This document shows positions 1-9,377 of a stretch of 64,000 bases of DNA, in pieces (positions within the stretch are counted from its first letter, which is position 1; every line of letters begins with the position of its first letter). Where the stretch lies: the NCBI RefSeq assembly GCF_016917355.1, contig NZ_CP070304.1:620001-684000 (forward strand), in the 5' to 3' direction. The notes below the pieces were generated by a model. That model did no database searches, was not told the origin of the DNA, and saw only the letters and a list, made by a program, of their open reading frames with translations. The position numbers were made by a program, and so were the translations under genes. The DNA is from Glaciimonas sp. PAMC28666 (GTDB taxonomy: Bacteria > Pseudomonadota > Gammaproteobacteria > Burkholderiales > Burkholderiaceae_D).

Positions 1-120
1 CTATCAGACTTCTGTCGGAACCCGCGTCGTACAATACTGCGTTGGCGCAGATATCAACGATCAGGAAAGAAGCAATTCAATCTTCGCTCATCCGCTGGAT
101 TGATGCTCTTTTAAAATCGC

Positions 121-3100
121 TTAGCGGCCGTCGGGAATTCGGCTCACCCCTTTACGGCGTTCGATCCAGCGTTCCAGCGCGAAATAGAATGTGGGCAGAA
201 TGAACAGCGTCAGCAATGTCGCCACAACCAATCCACCGACGACGACCGTGGCCAGGCCGCGTTGAACGTCAGTGCCCACACCGGTCGCCAACGCCGCTGG
301 CAACATGCCAACCGAGGCCACGGTTGCAGTCATCAAGACTGGGCGGAAACGTTCAGACGCCCCCGCCAGCACTGCCTCCATTAGCGCTAAACCCTGTTGT
401 CGTACACGATTGATATTGGACACCATAATGATGCCGTTTTGGACCGCAACACCAAACAGCGCGATAAAGCCCACGCCGGTGGCAACGTTGATGGTATTGC
501 CTGTAACGCGGAGCGCAATCAAGCCGCCCAATGCCGCCAGCGGGACTAACCCAAGAATCAACATCGCTTGCCGCAACTTACCAAATCCGGCATATAAGAT
601 AATCGCCATCAAACCCAATACCAGAGCGAAGACCACCAGCAATCGTGCCTGTGCGCGCTCCTGATTTTCAAACTGTCCGGCCCATTCCAGACGATACTTG
701 GAATGGTCAAACTTCACATCCCTGGCGACCGCTGCCTGGGCTTCCTGATAATAGGAAAGCAAATCACGATCTGCGTAATCCAGACGGACGGTCAATTGGC
801 GGTGCGTGCTTTCGTGCGTAATCGTACTCTCGCCAGTTCCGGAACGAATATGCGCCAGCTGAGAAAGCGGTATCCGTGCGCCGTTGGAGGCGGTCAGCAG
901 CAGGTTACCCAATGCCTCGGGACCACTTCGACTACTCTTTGGAAATCGGACTGTGACGTTGTAAATACGATCAGCAACATACATTTGAGTCACGGGCGCA
1001 CCACCAATGCCGGTCTGAATCAGGCTAGAGATATCCGCGATATTGATCCCAAATCGCGCAGCAGCAGCACGATCAATATCGATCACCATCTGCGGAATCG
1101 GCGGCTCCTGAAAAATCGAAACGTCGGCACTTCCCCTGATGCCATGCAGGACATCCACAATGTGATTTCCAATGCGGCGTAATTCTTTAAAATCGTCGCC
1201 GTAGATACGAATCACCAATGGACTATGCGCCCCGCCCACTGCGTCATTCACACCGTCGCTGATCGGTTGGCTAATGCCGATGGAAAAGCCTGGCAATTGC
1301 GCCAGCCGCGTATTCAGGCGACGTACAAACTCTGCCTTGTTTTCGCCGCCAGGCCAGGTGTTGTATGGTTTCAGTCCTACCGGCACTTCCATGTGGCTCG
1401 GTGTCCACGGATCAGTACCATCATCGCTGCGACCAAGTTGCGTGACCACATAGGACACTTCAGGAAACGATAACAACGTGCGACGCAATTCAGCAGACAT
1501 CTCACTGCCCTTTTCCAGCGACAAACCGGATGGCATCTGGACTTGCAGCCACAGCGTTCCCTCATCTAGCTGCGGCATGAATTCTCGACCAGTGACGGCA
1601 CCTAAGCCGACCACGCCGATCAATGCCACCGCACCAATCAGATACGCAATCGATGGATTATCCAACATGGTTCGAAGGGTATTACGATACCCGGCACCGA
1701 GCCGTTCGAGCGGCTTGTTATGAAAAATTTTGCGTGGTTTTCTCAACGCCATGTAAGCCAACCCGGGGACCAGTACGACGCTACAGATTAATGCGCCGAT
1801 CAGCGCGTAGCTGACGGTAAATGCCATGGGAGACAATAATTTTCCTTCTGCTCTTTCAAACGCGAACAGCGGCAAGTAAGCGCTAATAATAATGAGCGTT
1901 GCAAAGAATATCGGCTTGATTACTTCGGTCGTCGCTGCCCGCACTTCGACCTCGGTTAGCTCTTCGGTCGGCGCGGCCTCACGCCGCCTTAAAATGGCCT
2001 CCGTTACAACAATCGCACCATCGACGATAATGCCGAAATCGATCGCGCCCAACGAGAACAGATTGGCCGGCATTTTGGTCAGATACATCATGATGAACAC
2101 AGCCACCAAAGCGAGTGGAATAGTCACTGCGGCTACCAACGCGCTACGCGGACTGCCGAGAAACAAAATCAATACGATACAAACCAGGCCGATTCCTTCA
2201 ACTACGGTATGACTGACTTTGTGCACCGTCAATTGAATCAATTCATCACGGTCGATATAAGGAACAATGCGAACCCCTTGCGAAGCCAGTTGTTTTTGCA
2301 GTTGTGCAACTTTGGCATGAACGCCCTTGATGACTTCTGATGCGTTTTGATATTTCAGCAGTTTGACGATACCCTCAATCGTATCGGGATTATTGTCTTT
2401 CCCCAAGATACCTTGACGCTCCTGATGGCTGTATTGCAGCTTCCCGAGATCGCGTACCAGAACGGGGACGCCATTGACTTGCTTGACCACGACATTGCCC
2501 AGGTCGGTCAAGCTGCGCATCATGCCGATTCCACGCACCACATAACCCTGCTCACCGCGCGAAATGCGACTGCCGCCAGCGTTGGCATTGTTGTTGTTAA
2601 TTGCGCTGGTCACGTCGGACAATGAGACGCCAAATCGCTGCAATTGATTTTGATCGACTTCAAGCTGATATTCCATCGTCATACCGCCGAAATTCCCGAC
2701 GTCTGCGATACCCGGAATCTGGCGAAGTTCAGGCATGACGATCCAGCGTTGAATCTCTGAGAGTTCCATCAAATTTTTGCTATCGGACTCAAGCGTATAC
2801 CGATATATTTCGCCGGAAGGACCGCTCACTGAATCAAGGCTGGGCGTAATCCCCGTCGGCAATGTTGCCTGCGCCATGCGCTCTGTCACGCGTTGCCGCT
2901 CCCAATAATCCTCAGCACCGTCTTTAAAAGTGAGCGTGATGAGCGATAAGCCGAACGTACTGGACGAGCGCATATGCACCAAACCCGGGGTTCCACTCAA
3001 CTGGCGCTCTAGCGGTATTGTGATTTGCTGCTCAATTTCTTCAGCAGCCAGACCCGGCGCCTGTGTGGTCACCTGCGCGGACACATCGGAAAGTTCAGGA

Positions 3101-3216
3101 TAGGCCTCTACCGCCATGCGGGTCCAAGAGTAATAGCCGAATAGCGCCACCAATATCGTCACCAAAATCACTGCATAACGCTTTTGCAGGCAATAGCGAA
3201 CGACGTTATTAATCAT
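121..3216 (-). CDS. CzcA-type heavy-metal RND efflux pump (inner-membrane subunit)
   Basis: Proton-driven resistance-nodulation-division pump of the heavy-metal efflux group, 1031 residues, the usual size. It would sit in the inner membrane and, as a trimer with the adaptor encoded just upstream, expel metal cations through an outer-membrane channel. The transmembrane-4 signature around residues 395-410 reads DFGIIVDGAIVV; the DFG...VDG form is typical of divalent-cation pumps (Zn/Co/Cd/Ni) rather than Cu/Ag pumps. Twelve membrane spans and two large periplasmic loops are evident. I chose the ATG at 3216 (MINNVVRYCL) over an in-frame codon at 3243, because it has a GGAGTG ribosome site and overlaps the adaptor stop by 8 bp, suggesting translational coupling. 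No outer-membrane CzcC-type gene is visible downstream in the 120 bp left before the window edge. Substrate is inferred. Confidence 0.93.
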   Translation of the reverse strand: MINNVVRYCLQKRYAVILVTILVALFGYYSWTRMAVEAYPELSDVSAQVTTQAPGLAAEEIEQQITIPLERQLSGTPGLVHMRSSSTFGLSLITLTFKDGAEDYWERQRVTERMAQATLPTGITPSLDSVSGPSGEIYRYTLESDSKNLMELSEIQRWIVMPELRQIPGIADVGNFGGMTMEYQLEVDQNQLQRFGVSLSDVTSAINNNNANAGGSRISRGEQGYVVRGIGMMRSLTDLGNVVVKQVNGVPVLVRDLGKLQYSHQERQGILGKDNNPDTIEGIVKLLKYQNASEVIKGVHAKVAQLQKQLASQGVRIVPYIDRDELIQLTVHKVSHTVVEGIGLVCIVLILFLGSPRSALVAAVTIPLALVAVFIMMYLTKMPANLFSLGAIDFGIIVDGAIVVTEAILRRREAAPTEELTEVEVRAATTEVIKPIFFATLIIISAYLPLFAFERAEGKLLSPMAFTVSYALIGALICSVVLVPGLAYMALRKPRKIFHNKPLERLGAGYRNTLRTMLDNPSIAYLIGAVALIGVVGLGAVTGREFMPQLDEGTLWLQVQMPSGLSLEKGSEMSAELRRTLLSFPEVSYVVTQLGRSDDGTDPWTPSHMEVPVGLKPYNTWPGGENKAEFVRRLNTRLAQLPGFSIGISQPISDGVNDAVGGAHSPLVIRIYGDDFKELRRIGNHIVDVLHGIRGSADVSIFQEPPIPQMVIDIDRAAAARFGINIADISSLIQTGIGGAPVTQMYVADRIYNVTVRFPKSSRSGPEALGNLLLTASNGARIPLSQLAHIRSGTGESTITHESTHRQLTVRLDYADRDLLSYYQEAQAAVARDVKFDHSKYRLEWAGQFENQERAQARLLVVFALVLGLMAIILYAGFGKLRQAMLILGLVPLAALGGLIALRVTGNTINVATGVGFIALFGVAVQNGIIMVSNINRVRQQGLALMEAVLAGASERFRPVLMTATVASVGMLPAALATGVGTDVQRGLATVVVGGLVVATLLTLFILPTFYFALERWIERRKGVSRIPDGR

Positions 3217-4378
3217 TGAGTAGCACTCCACCCTTGATAACAACCTGATCGCCTACCTTCAAGCCAGCTTGCACCCGGACAGTACCATTCGCTTCACTAC
3301 CCAATTCAACTTTACGACGTGAAAACGTCCACGACTTGGTCTCGACGAAGACGGTTGTGTCATCGTTATTCATTAGCAGTGCTGAAACTGGCACCACTGG
3401 CGCAGTTGCCTGGGCGATAGCAAAGGAAGCTGTCGCAAACATGTTCGGCTTCAGGCGTCCATCGCCGTTTGGCACGCTAATGCGGACCAGTGCGCGACGC
3501 GTATCGGGTTGCAGAATATCGCTGATAAATGTAACACTGCCTTTTAATAACGCATCGGGATATGCGGGCAGATGTATCGCGACTGGCTGGCCGACTTTGA
3601 CGGAAGATAATAAATTCTCCGGCACGTTAGCAGTGATCCAGACGTTGTCCAAATTAGCTATTGTCATCATTGATGCGGTTGGATCGTTCACGCTTTGGCC
3701 AACTCCGACTGACAATGCGGTGACGCTCCCTGCGTTTGGCGCAACGATGTTAAGGCGACGGCCGCTGCTATCAACACTCACTCCACTGGCAATGCCGAGC
3801 GATTTCAAGCGCGTATCGGCACGCGAAAATTCAGCCTGCGCCTGAATATTTGCACTTTCCGCTTGCTCTAAATCTTTGCCCGCACCGGCGCCCGCCTCCT
3901 GCACGCCGCGCTGCCTTTCGAGTACTTTCTTTGTCAGTTTTAAAGTATCGCGGGCCTTTTGCTGATCTGCTGCTGCCTGCGCAAAATCACCTGATGTCAT
4001 GACAAGTAATAACTGCCCTTTTTTGACATGATCGCCAAGCCCGACCTTCAGTTCCAGTACCTTGCCGGCCACGGGAGGCACCATATTGATGGTATGTGAA
4101 GGATCAGCCTCGACCTGCGCTGGTAGTTCCAACGCACGGGCGGAATCCCTTGTTGACACCAATTGCACCATGAGACGGTCTCGCAAAGGCGAATGTAGAG
4201 GTACAAAGATCAGATCACCCTTTCTAATGAAATTGGGAATCGGATCAGCGTCTGAAGAGTGTGCTAACGCGCCCATACCGGTGCCGCTTGCGGTTGACCA
4301 GACGAATCCGGCAATAGCCAGAATGCTAATGACAAGAACACAGACACTTTTTTTTCTTAACAGGAAAGGCTTTTGCAT
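3209..4378 (-). CDS. RND efflux periplasmic adaptor subunit (CzcB-like membrane fusion protein)
   Basis: Membrane fusion protein of 389 residues linking the RND pump encoded downstream to an outer-membrane channel. An uncleaved or signal-like hydrophobic segment lies near residues 11-28. A lipoyl-like half motif (VAGKVLELKVGLGDHVKKGQ) near residues 100-120 is followed by a charged helical hairpin rich in Gln/Ala/Lys, then a second lipoyl half (APNAGSVTALSVGVGQSV) and beta-barrel segments. This is the HlyD/CzcB layout. No His-rich metal-binding extension, as found in some CzcB and CusB proteins, is seen at either end. The first gene of a two-gene operon; a 23-bp inverted repeat (4421-4443) lies just upstream of its start and could be a regulator site, though no metal-regulator gene is adjacent. 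Confidence 0.9.
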   Translation of the reverse strand: MQKPFLLRKKSVCVLVISILAIAGFVWSTASGTGMGALAHSSDADPIPNFIRKGDLIFVPLHSPLRDRLMVQLVSTRDSARALELPAQVEADPSHTINMVPPVAGKVLELKVGLGDHVKKGQLLLVMTSGDFAQAAADQQKARDTLKLTKKVLERQRGVQEAGAGAGKDLEQAESANIQAQAEFSRADTRLKSLGIASGVSVDSSGRRLNIVAPNAGSVTALSVGVGQSVNDPTASMMTIANLDNVWITANVPENLLSSVKVGQPVAIHLPAYPDALLKGSVTFISDILQPDTRRALVRISVPNGDGRLKPNMFATASFAIAQATAPVVPVSALLMNNDDTTVFVETKSWTFSRRKVELGSEANGTVRVQAGLKVGDQVVIKGGVLLND

Positions 4379-4496
4379 AATAATTTGTAAAGTAAAAACA
4401 TTTGCACTGAATGGATCCCCTAACTCAATTTGCCGGAGTTAGCCCCAACAATTTGGTAAAAATTTTGTTATTCCAGTCGCGTCTAGCGACGTTGAA

Positions 4497-5039
4497 TCAG
4501 GGATGCAGCGGGCGATCATTCACCGTATTTGGTGCTATATTTATTAGTCGCGACTTCAAGACGTCGGCTTCTCCAGTTTGTTGATCGACGATCTCAAAAA
4601 AGATTTTTTCGCTATTGAAAAATTGATATAGCTGCTCTTTGACGTAGGTATTTTTGTCACCGGCGACCTCCACTTTCAACGCTGAAGACTGGTGCAAGTC
4701 GGAGCCGATGGTATGCAAACCAACGCTGGTCTCCATGACCAGATAGGTCATCGGTGCCAAACTGGCGAACCATTTTCCATCCAGAAAAATCTCGCTCTTT
4801 TGTTTCGGCTCCATCGTGCCAGGGCGAACCAGGTAAATTTTTGCCAGTCCGTTTGACGGCACCTCGAACTGTTTTGCCTGGACGTCATCAGCAGGCGTCG
4901 CCAGGGGCACGGCGACACATTCAATCTGGTGTAGAAACCGACGACACGGTACGAAAGAATCCTCTGCGCTAGCAGAAGAGACCGTCAAGGCCAATGAAAG
5001 CAAGACAAAAGCGAATGAGGTGTCAATTGAAGAAGTCAT
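4497..5039 (-). CDS. DUF2846-domain exported protein
   Basis: Protein of 180 residues with an N-terminal signal peptide (hydrophobic FAFVLLSLALTVSSASA, likely cut near residue 26) and a beta-rich mature part resembling DUF2846: KIYLVRPG, an FLDGKWFASLAPMTYLVME stretch, and a GDKNTYVK segment. The family is found in exported proteins and lipoproteins of unknown function. The start is taken at the ATG at 5039, since the longer reading frame would need a TTG and put eleven polar residues before the signal peptide. No strong ribosome site is seen before either start. It is not coupled to the efflux operon, which starts about 120 bp away in the same orientation. Function unknown. Confidence 0.72.
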   Translation of the reverse strand: MTSSIDTSFAFVLLSLALTVSSASAEDSFVPCRRFLHQIECVAVPLATPADDVQAKQFEVPSNGLAKIYLVRPGTMEPKQKSEIFLDGKWFASLAPMTYLVMETSVGLHTIGSDLHQSSALKVEVAGDKNTYVKEQLYQFFNSEKIFFEIVDQQTGEADVLKSRLINIAPNTVNDRPLHP

Positions 5040-5615
5040 TGGGTCGGGAAGGTAACGCCAGTAGTTGAAATGGCGCAAATAACATGACTAATCGGCATGA
5101 TTCTTTGCGATTCCAGAAGGAACAACTACAGAATAACGACTGTTCCTGTCAATAACCTGAAGGAAACCTGACAAAATCCTGACGAAACCGGGGCGTGCCT
5201 CACATTACATGCATAGCGGAAATTCTCCGCGCTAAAGTTTTGAGGTGATGTGATGGGGACAACTGCACAGCTCCACTGAAGAGCTGGCGCGCGTTCAGAA
5301 TCATGCACATAAGACAGGTCGAAGAATTAATCCAGGTCACTTAATTCTGCGCTGAATATTTGGTCAAGGATCATGGACGACTGATTTTCGATTTTGCGGG
5401 GCAGCATATTTTTTTACCCACCCTCCGCAATCTTCAAGCGCTTTTTCGCTCATATTCGATGCTTTCGGCTTACGATAGCGTTACCGAGTAGCAATTGCCA
5501 TGCTTTCATATTGCATTATATTAATATGAAATACGCTTCAAAAATATTTATACACTTCTAAAAAATAGTACAGGCCTAGAATAACGCGCAGTGGATTTTC
5601 AATTTCCCACTGATT
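5040..5615. other. Gene-free stretch between DUF2846 gene and sensor kinase
   Basis: No convincing gene. The DNA turns AT-rich near 5500-5580. Just beyond the kinase stop, 5589-5612 forms an inverted repeat (CAGTGG ... CCACTG) that could end the two-component transcript but lacks a clear T-run. A 60-codon open frame at 5126-5308 has no homology I recognise and no ribosome site. Confidence 0.5.
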
Positions 5616-6998
5616 TCAAGGTCGTAACTTAGTCGCTGTGCCAAGTATCGGAAAAGGAAAATGGACCGAGAAAATCGTGCCGCAAGTTGCCCCGGGCTCA
5701 ACCGTAATTCTTGCTCCATGGTCATTGGTGATATCGCGCACGATCGCTAGCCCCAAACCATTGCCGGCTATATTGTCATCGATCCGATAAAAACGCGTAA
5801 AGATCAGTTCTTGCTCCGACGCGTCGATTCCAGGACCAGAATCCTCTACCGAGAAAATGCCGCCATCCTTGCCCTGTATCGCGTTGACCGTCACAGTGCC
5901 GTTGGATGGCGAATAACGGATCGCATTATCGATCAGATTATCGATCAAATCGCGCAACAAAAACGGGTCTCCCATAACCCGCGTGGTCTGCAGATTAAAA
6001 CCGATGTCAATGGCTTTTTTATCCGCTTCCTCAACAAAATGCTGAATCGACTCTTCCACCAGCTTATTCAACTCGATCACTTCCAGGCGCTTTTTTTCGA
6101 ACTTAGTCGGCTCGGCCCGGGCCAGGGCCAACAACTGATTAGTCTGGCGTATCATGCGCTCGGTTGACGATGCCATGAGCTTGATGGAATGCGCGGCTTC
6201 CGGCTCCTCCGCGTTCTTTTGTAGCAGCCATTCCAACTGGGTTCTAAATCCGGCCAAGGGTGTTCGCAACTGATGTGCAACGTTGGCCAGAAAGTGTTGC
6301 TGTCGCTGCGCGCCATTTTCAACCCTGTTAAGCAAGCCGTTGATCGCCCTGACCACCGGTCCAAGTTCGATCGGGACATTGTTTTCATCCAGCGCCGACA
6401 AATCGTCATGGCTGCGCAGATTGAGATCCAGCTGCATTTTTTTCAGTGGCAACAAGCCTTTACTGACAGCGAACCAAATCGTGGCAATTAACATGATCGC
6501 CAATAGGGCCTCTAACAGCGACAACGCCAGAAAAATGACTGATCGAATATGGGTACGTTTGCGCAGCGTCTCTGCGACGCCAATAAATACCTGCTGCTGG
6601 CCGATGGTCGTTCGAAGCGCGACTATTCGTACAGGTTCTCCCCGCATTAATCCATCGTAAGGGGCCGGCTCATCTGATACCGTTTGCTTTGGCAGCGCCG
6701 GAAAATCCGCATCGCCCGCAAGCAATTGTCCATCACCACTGCGGACTACGAGATAGATGGCATCGAAGTGATCGACCCGCAATACTTGCTCGGCCTGCTT
6801 CGACAAGGTACTTTCTACCTGGCCGTTCTTCTCCTGCAAACGCGGGACCATGGCCCAACCGGCATCCGCGAGACTTTGATCAAAGGCGATCTGAGCCGGG
6901 ACCCAGGCCAGCCAGTAGCTAAGTCCAGCCCCGATGAAATTCACGATAAGGAGCGGCACGATCAGCCACACCAGCAGATTCATTCGAATGCTATTCAT
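5616..6998 (-). CDS. Two-component sensor histidine kinase (TctE/QseC-like)
   Basis: Inner-membrane sensor kinase, 460 residues. Membrane span near residues 8-30, a periplasmic domain resembling the 2CSK_N type found in TctE-like kinases, a second span near 153-173, then a HAMP-like linker. The dimerisation H-box is LANVAHQLRTPLAG (phospho-acceptor His about residue 242), and the ATPase domain carries an N-box (LIDNAIRYSP) and G-boxes (DSGPGID, GNGLGLAIV). All catalytic motifs are intact. Its ATG overlaps the stop of the response-regulator gene by 4 bp (ATGA), so the two are one operon and should form a cognate pair. The TctE resemblance hints at an organic-acid or related signal, but no transporter of that kind is adjacent, so the stimulus is unknown. 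Confidence 0.92.
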   Translation of the reverse strand: MNSIRMNLLVWLIVPLLIVNFIGAGLSYWLAWVPAQIAFDQSLADAGWAMVPRLQEKNGQVESTLSKQAEQVLRVDHFDAIYLVVRSGDGQLLAGDADFPALPKQTVSDEPAPYDGLMRGEPVRIVALRTTIGQQQVFIGVAETLRKRTHIRSVIFLALSLLEALLAIMLIATIWFAVSKGLLPLKKMQLDLNLRSHDDLSALDENNVPIELGPVVRAINGLLNRVENGAQRQQHFLANVAHQLRTPLAGFRTQLEWLLQKNAEEPEAAHSIKLMASSTERMIRQTNQLLALARAEPTKFEKKRLEVIELNKLVEESIQHFVEEADKKAIDIGFNLQTTRVMGDPFLLRDLIDNLIDNAIRYSPSNGTVTVNAIQGKDGGIFSVEDSGPGIDASEQELIFTRFYRIDDNIAGNGLGLAIVRDITNDHGARITVEPGATCGTIFSVHFPFPILGTATKLRP

Positions 6999-7663
6999 AG
7001 CTCGACTTTTTCCAGCATGTAACCAAATCCCCGGATGGTCCTGATCTCGATTCCCCCATCAGCAATTTTCAAACGGATGCGGGAAATGTATACTTCGACC
7101 GCGTTAAGCGTCAGTTCCGCGCCCCAAGGTAAAATGGCATCGATGATTTGCTGGCGTGACACAACGCGCGAGGCTTGTTGCAGAAGGTACTCCAACACCG
7201 CCCATTCACGTACCGAAAGCTCAATCGACTTGCCATTGATTTTGGCCCTTCGCGATGAAGTATTGAGCGACAGTCCTCCCAAATGGATCTCAAGCGGCTG
7301 CGGCGCGCTACGCCGCAATAAGGCGCGCACTCGCGCGACCAACTCCTGGGTCGCGAAAGGCTTTACCAGATAATCGTCAGCCCCTATCTCCAACCCGTAA
7401 ACCCGGTCCTGCACGGAGTCGCGTGCGGTCAGCAACAACACCGGGATAAGGCTCCCGCGTGCGCGCAGGCGACGAACTACTTCAAATCCGTCCATGCCGG
7501 GTAAACCGATATCCAGCACCACCACAGAAATATCAGAACGTTGTAACAGTGCATCAGCATCGCTGCCGTTTTGCACCACATCGACGACCATTCCGTGGCC
7601 TTTAAATATCCGCAAAATGCCGTCGGCAAGTACTGAATCATCTTCTACCAACAGAATGTGCAT
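6995..7663 (-). CDS. OmpR/PhoB-family response regulator
   Basis: Response regulator of 222 residues. The receiver domain begins MHILLVEDD (acidic pocket), has the phospho-acceptor Asp in VVLDIGLPGMDG, the conserved Thr/Ser in LLLTARD and Lys in DDYLVKPFA. A C-terminal winged-helix domain follows (LSVREWAVLEYLL, VEVYISRIRLKI, IRTIRGFGYML). The start is the ATG at 7663; a longer frame from 7756 would add 31 residues that do not belong to the fold. It precedes the kinase with a 4-bp overlap. Five direct repeats with 11-bp spacing at 7845-7899, upstream of this gene and of the divergent gene at 8057, fit the half-site spacing of this regulator family and may be its own operator. Confidence 0.93.
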   Translation of the reverse strand: MHILLVEDDSVLADGILRIFKGHGMVVDVVQNGSDADALLQRSDISVVVLDIGLPGMDGFEVVRRLRARGSLIPVLLLTARDSVQDRVYGLEIGADDYLVKPFATQELVARVRALLRRSAPQPLEIHLGGLSLNTSSRRAKINGKSIELSVREWAVLEYLLQQASRVVSRQQIIDAILPWGAELTLNAVEVYISRIRLKIADGGIEIRTIRGFGYMLEKVEL

Positions 7664-7844
7664 AATTTTATTTGCGAAAAGGTGAATGCGTGGAGCGTGT
7701 GGAGAAAGTGCGGAAAAAGATACAGCGCGTGCAACGGACAAAATAAACAACGCCAATTCTAATCTGTATCTTCACAGGAGGGGCCATGAGCTTGGCGATG
7801 AGTGCATGCGCGCGCTCTGATTAAGCGTCATTGGAATCAGTTTC

Positions 7845-7899
7845 TGTTACGCGGCTGTTATGCAATTGTTATGCGACTGTTAGCCGATTATTATGCGAC
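7845..7899. repeat. Five tandem 11-bp repeats (TGTTA-N6), possible OmpR-family operator
   Basis: Five units of exactly 11 bp: TGTTACGCGGC, TGTTATGCAAT, TGTTATGCGAC, TGTTAGCCGAT, TATTATGCGAC. The TGTTA core is kept in four and TATTA in the fifth. An 11-bp period is one helical turn, the spacing at which OmpR/PhoB-family dimers bind direct half-sites. They lie in the divergent gap between the response regulator (start 7663) and the DUF1304 gene (start 8057). The rest of this 393-bp gap holds nothing I can name. Operator role is inference. Confidence 0.5.
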
Positions 7900-8056
7900 G
7901 ATACTTTGGGCTTTGCGTTGTTCAAGTGACTGCGCCATACGTATGCAGAAGCGTTTCGAGGAGCACGCATTTATCTTCCATCAATGCGCGATTGCGCTGC
8001 TATGATCTTTTTGCTTTCTTGGAATTCGCGATCGCGCTTACAAAGGGGAAAAGATT

Positions 8057-8422
8057 ATGTCTTACATTAACACCATAGCAACTATTTTAATTGGTTTAAT
8101 TGCGTTGCTACACCTGTATTTTCTCGTGCTCGAAATGTTCTTATGGGACAAACCCAAGGGACTGAAAACCTTTCATCTGACGCAGGAATTTGCCACCGCA
8201 TCCAAAGCGCTCGCAGCGAACCAAGGTTTATACAACGGTTTTCTCTCCGCTGGCCTGATATGGGGGATTTATCTGGGATCTGCTGGATTTTCGATTAAGA
8301 TCTTCTTCTTACTGTGCATCGTCATCGCGGGCTTATTCGGCGCCGCGACAGTGGGCAAGAAAATTTTATTCATTCAGGCGATTCCGGCGCTCATTGCACT
8401 GGGCGTGCTGCTGGCTGCCTGA
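8057..8422 (+). CDS. DUF1304 family membrane protein
   Basis: Small inner-membrane protein of 121 residues with four hydrophobic segments. The sequence matches the DUF1304 pattern: LIALLHLYFLVLEMFLW in the first span, TFHL near residue 40, ANQGLYNGFLSAGLIWG in the second, and short glycine-rich spans at the C-terminus. Length is typical of the family, whose function is unknown. A ribosome site (AAAGGGGAAAAG) precedes the ATG. It is a single gene divergent from the two-component operon and could be a target of that regulator, given the repeat array between them. Confidence 0.85.
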   Translation: MSYINTIATILIGLIALLHLYFLVLEMFLWDKPKGLKTFHLTQEFATASKALAANQGLYNGFLSAGLIWGIYLGSAGFSIKIFFLLCIVIAGLFGAATVGKKILFIQAIPALIALGVLLAA

Positions 8423-8511
8423 CTTAGGCCAGAGATCCAGGCTTGAAGCTCTCTCAAGGGCATCCTCTACGCTTCAACGCGAATCAATGAATCTGGCCCG
8501 GCACCAATTCG

Positions 8512-8757
8512 TCAGGCTTTGTGTGCGCTACACTTATTAATCATCTCGATTCCAACTTTTTGCGCTTCTCGCTCTGCCTCTTGCTGATTTGCGAAGACCT
8601 GCTCGATTGAAACACGTTGGTTGGGGAAAACGTTATTCCGGTGCATGGGATTGGGCGAAGGTGCGAAAATGGTTAGGTATGCGGCCCAATGCTCACTATC
8701 TGGCAATAGAACGGCTGAATACTCAATTTCATACGTACCTAAAGTTTCGGATGGCAT
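8512..8757 (-). CDS. Small conserved hypothetical protein
   Basis: Reading frame of 81 residues starting with ATG behind a GAGGAG-like ribosome site (complement of 8763-8769). The product is soluble, with no signal peptide: a beta-strand-like N-terminus (TYEIEYSAVLLPDSEHWAAY) and an amphipathic C-terminal helix (ANQQEAEREAQKVGIEMINK). I do not recognise a named family. The short size, clear start and helix-like C-terminus favour a real gene standing alone between two small membrane-protein genes. Confidence 0.6.
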   Translation of the reverse strand: MPSETLGTYEIEYSAVLLPDSEHWAAYLTIFAPSPNPMHRNNVFPNQRVSIEQVFANQQEAEREAQKVGIEMINKCSAHKA

Positions 8758-8881
8758 CGTAGTCTCCTCGTTGTTAAGAAGATCCTACCATGGAAAAAAA
8801 AAGGTTACTTTACTGGTCCACATATTTATCATTTCGACCACAGTATGAAGACGCGACGGATCGCAGCCAAAGCGTGAACAG

Positions 8882-9202
8882 TCAAATTGCTTTTTTCTGC
8901 GCAATGACCTTTCCGATTAAACGTCCTGCGATCCACGACAGCGCTACTCCAATACCGAAGACCGTGGAATTTTCCCAGAGCGGGCTTTCAATCAATCTGG
9001 GAAGAACCGCTTTATACAACAGTACGAACACGCAGATCACCACCCACGACGCTATCTGCCCATAATAGCTGCGGCCTTGCGGTGCTGTTTTCTTTACAGA
9101 TGCGCTAGTCGATTGCGCCGCATTGCCAGCCAGATTGCTGTGACATTGTGTACACGTTAAATCGGTAGCGAGATTGTGGGCCTTGCACTGATGGCAAATC
9201 AT
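8882..9202 (-). CDS. Zinc-ribbon membrane protein
   Basis: Protein of 106 residues. The N-terminus is a four-cysteine zinc ribbon (CHQCKAHN ... CTQCHSNL), followed by a polar linker and two hydrophobic spans (SWVVICVFVLLYKAVL and GIGVALSWIAGRLIG) and a basic tail. Such ribbon-plus-membrane proteins are common and uncharacterised. The start is uncertain: two ATGs 6 bp apart follow GAGGA; the second (9202) has the better 6-base spacing, and the upstream extension to 9277 shows no domain. Single gene. Confidence 0.68.
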   Translation of the reverse strand: MICHQCKAHNLATDLTCTQCHSNLAGNAAQSTSASVKKTAPQGRSYYGQIASWVVICVFVLLYKAVLPRLIESPLWENSTVFGIGVALSWIAGRLIGKVIAQKKAI

Positions 9203-9342
9203 GGTCATTCCTCGCACAGTATTGGGAGCATGCATACCTTTTGCGGAAAGCGCCGTCTCCGCATGGGCAGAACGCAAAATCCTGACGTCAGCATAAATGC
9301 CTCGGTGTGATGCGTAAATTAATAAAAGTGACGCTGAAAATG

Positions 9343-9372
9343 AAAAAGGCCTTTCCGAGGAAAGACCTTTTA
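9343..9372 (-). terminator. Rho-independent terminator of tRNA-Val
   Basis: An inverted repeat with 12-nt arms and one mismatch (AAAGGCCTTTCC / GGAAAGACCTTT) directly beyond the tRNA 3' end. Read on the minus strand the stem is followed by a short T-run. Confidence 0.8.
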
Positions 9373-9377
9373 TATTC

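Noticed and set aside
1-120. Possible end of an outer-membrane efflux gene beyond the pump
   Set aside because: Neither strand gives a convincing coding end in 120 bp.
5126-5308. 60-codon ORF after the DUF2846 gene
   Set aside because: No family, no ribosome site, in a gap that looks regulatory.
7802-8078. Two overlapping short frames upstream of DUF1304
   Set aside because: They run through the 11-bp repeats and the next gene's start; composition follows the repeats.
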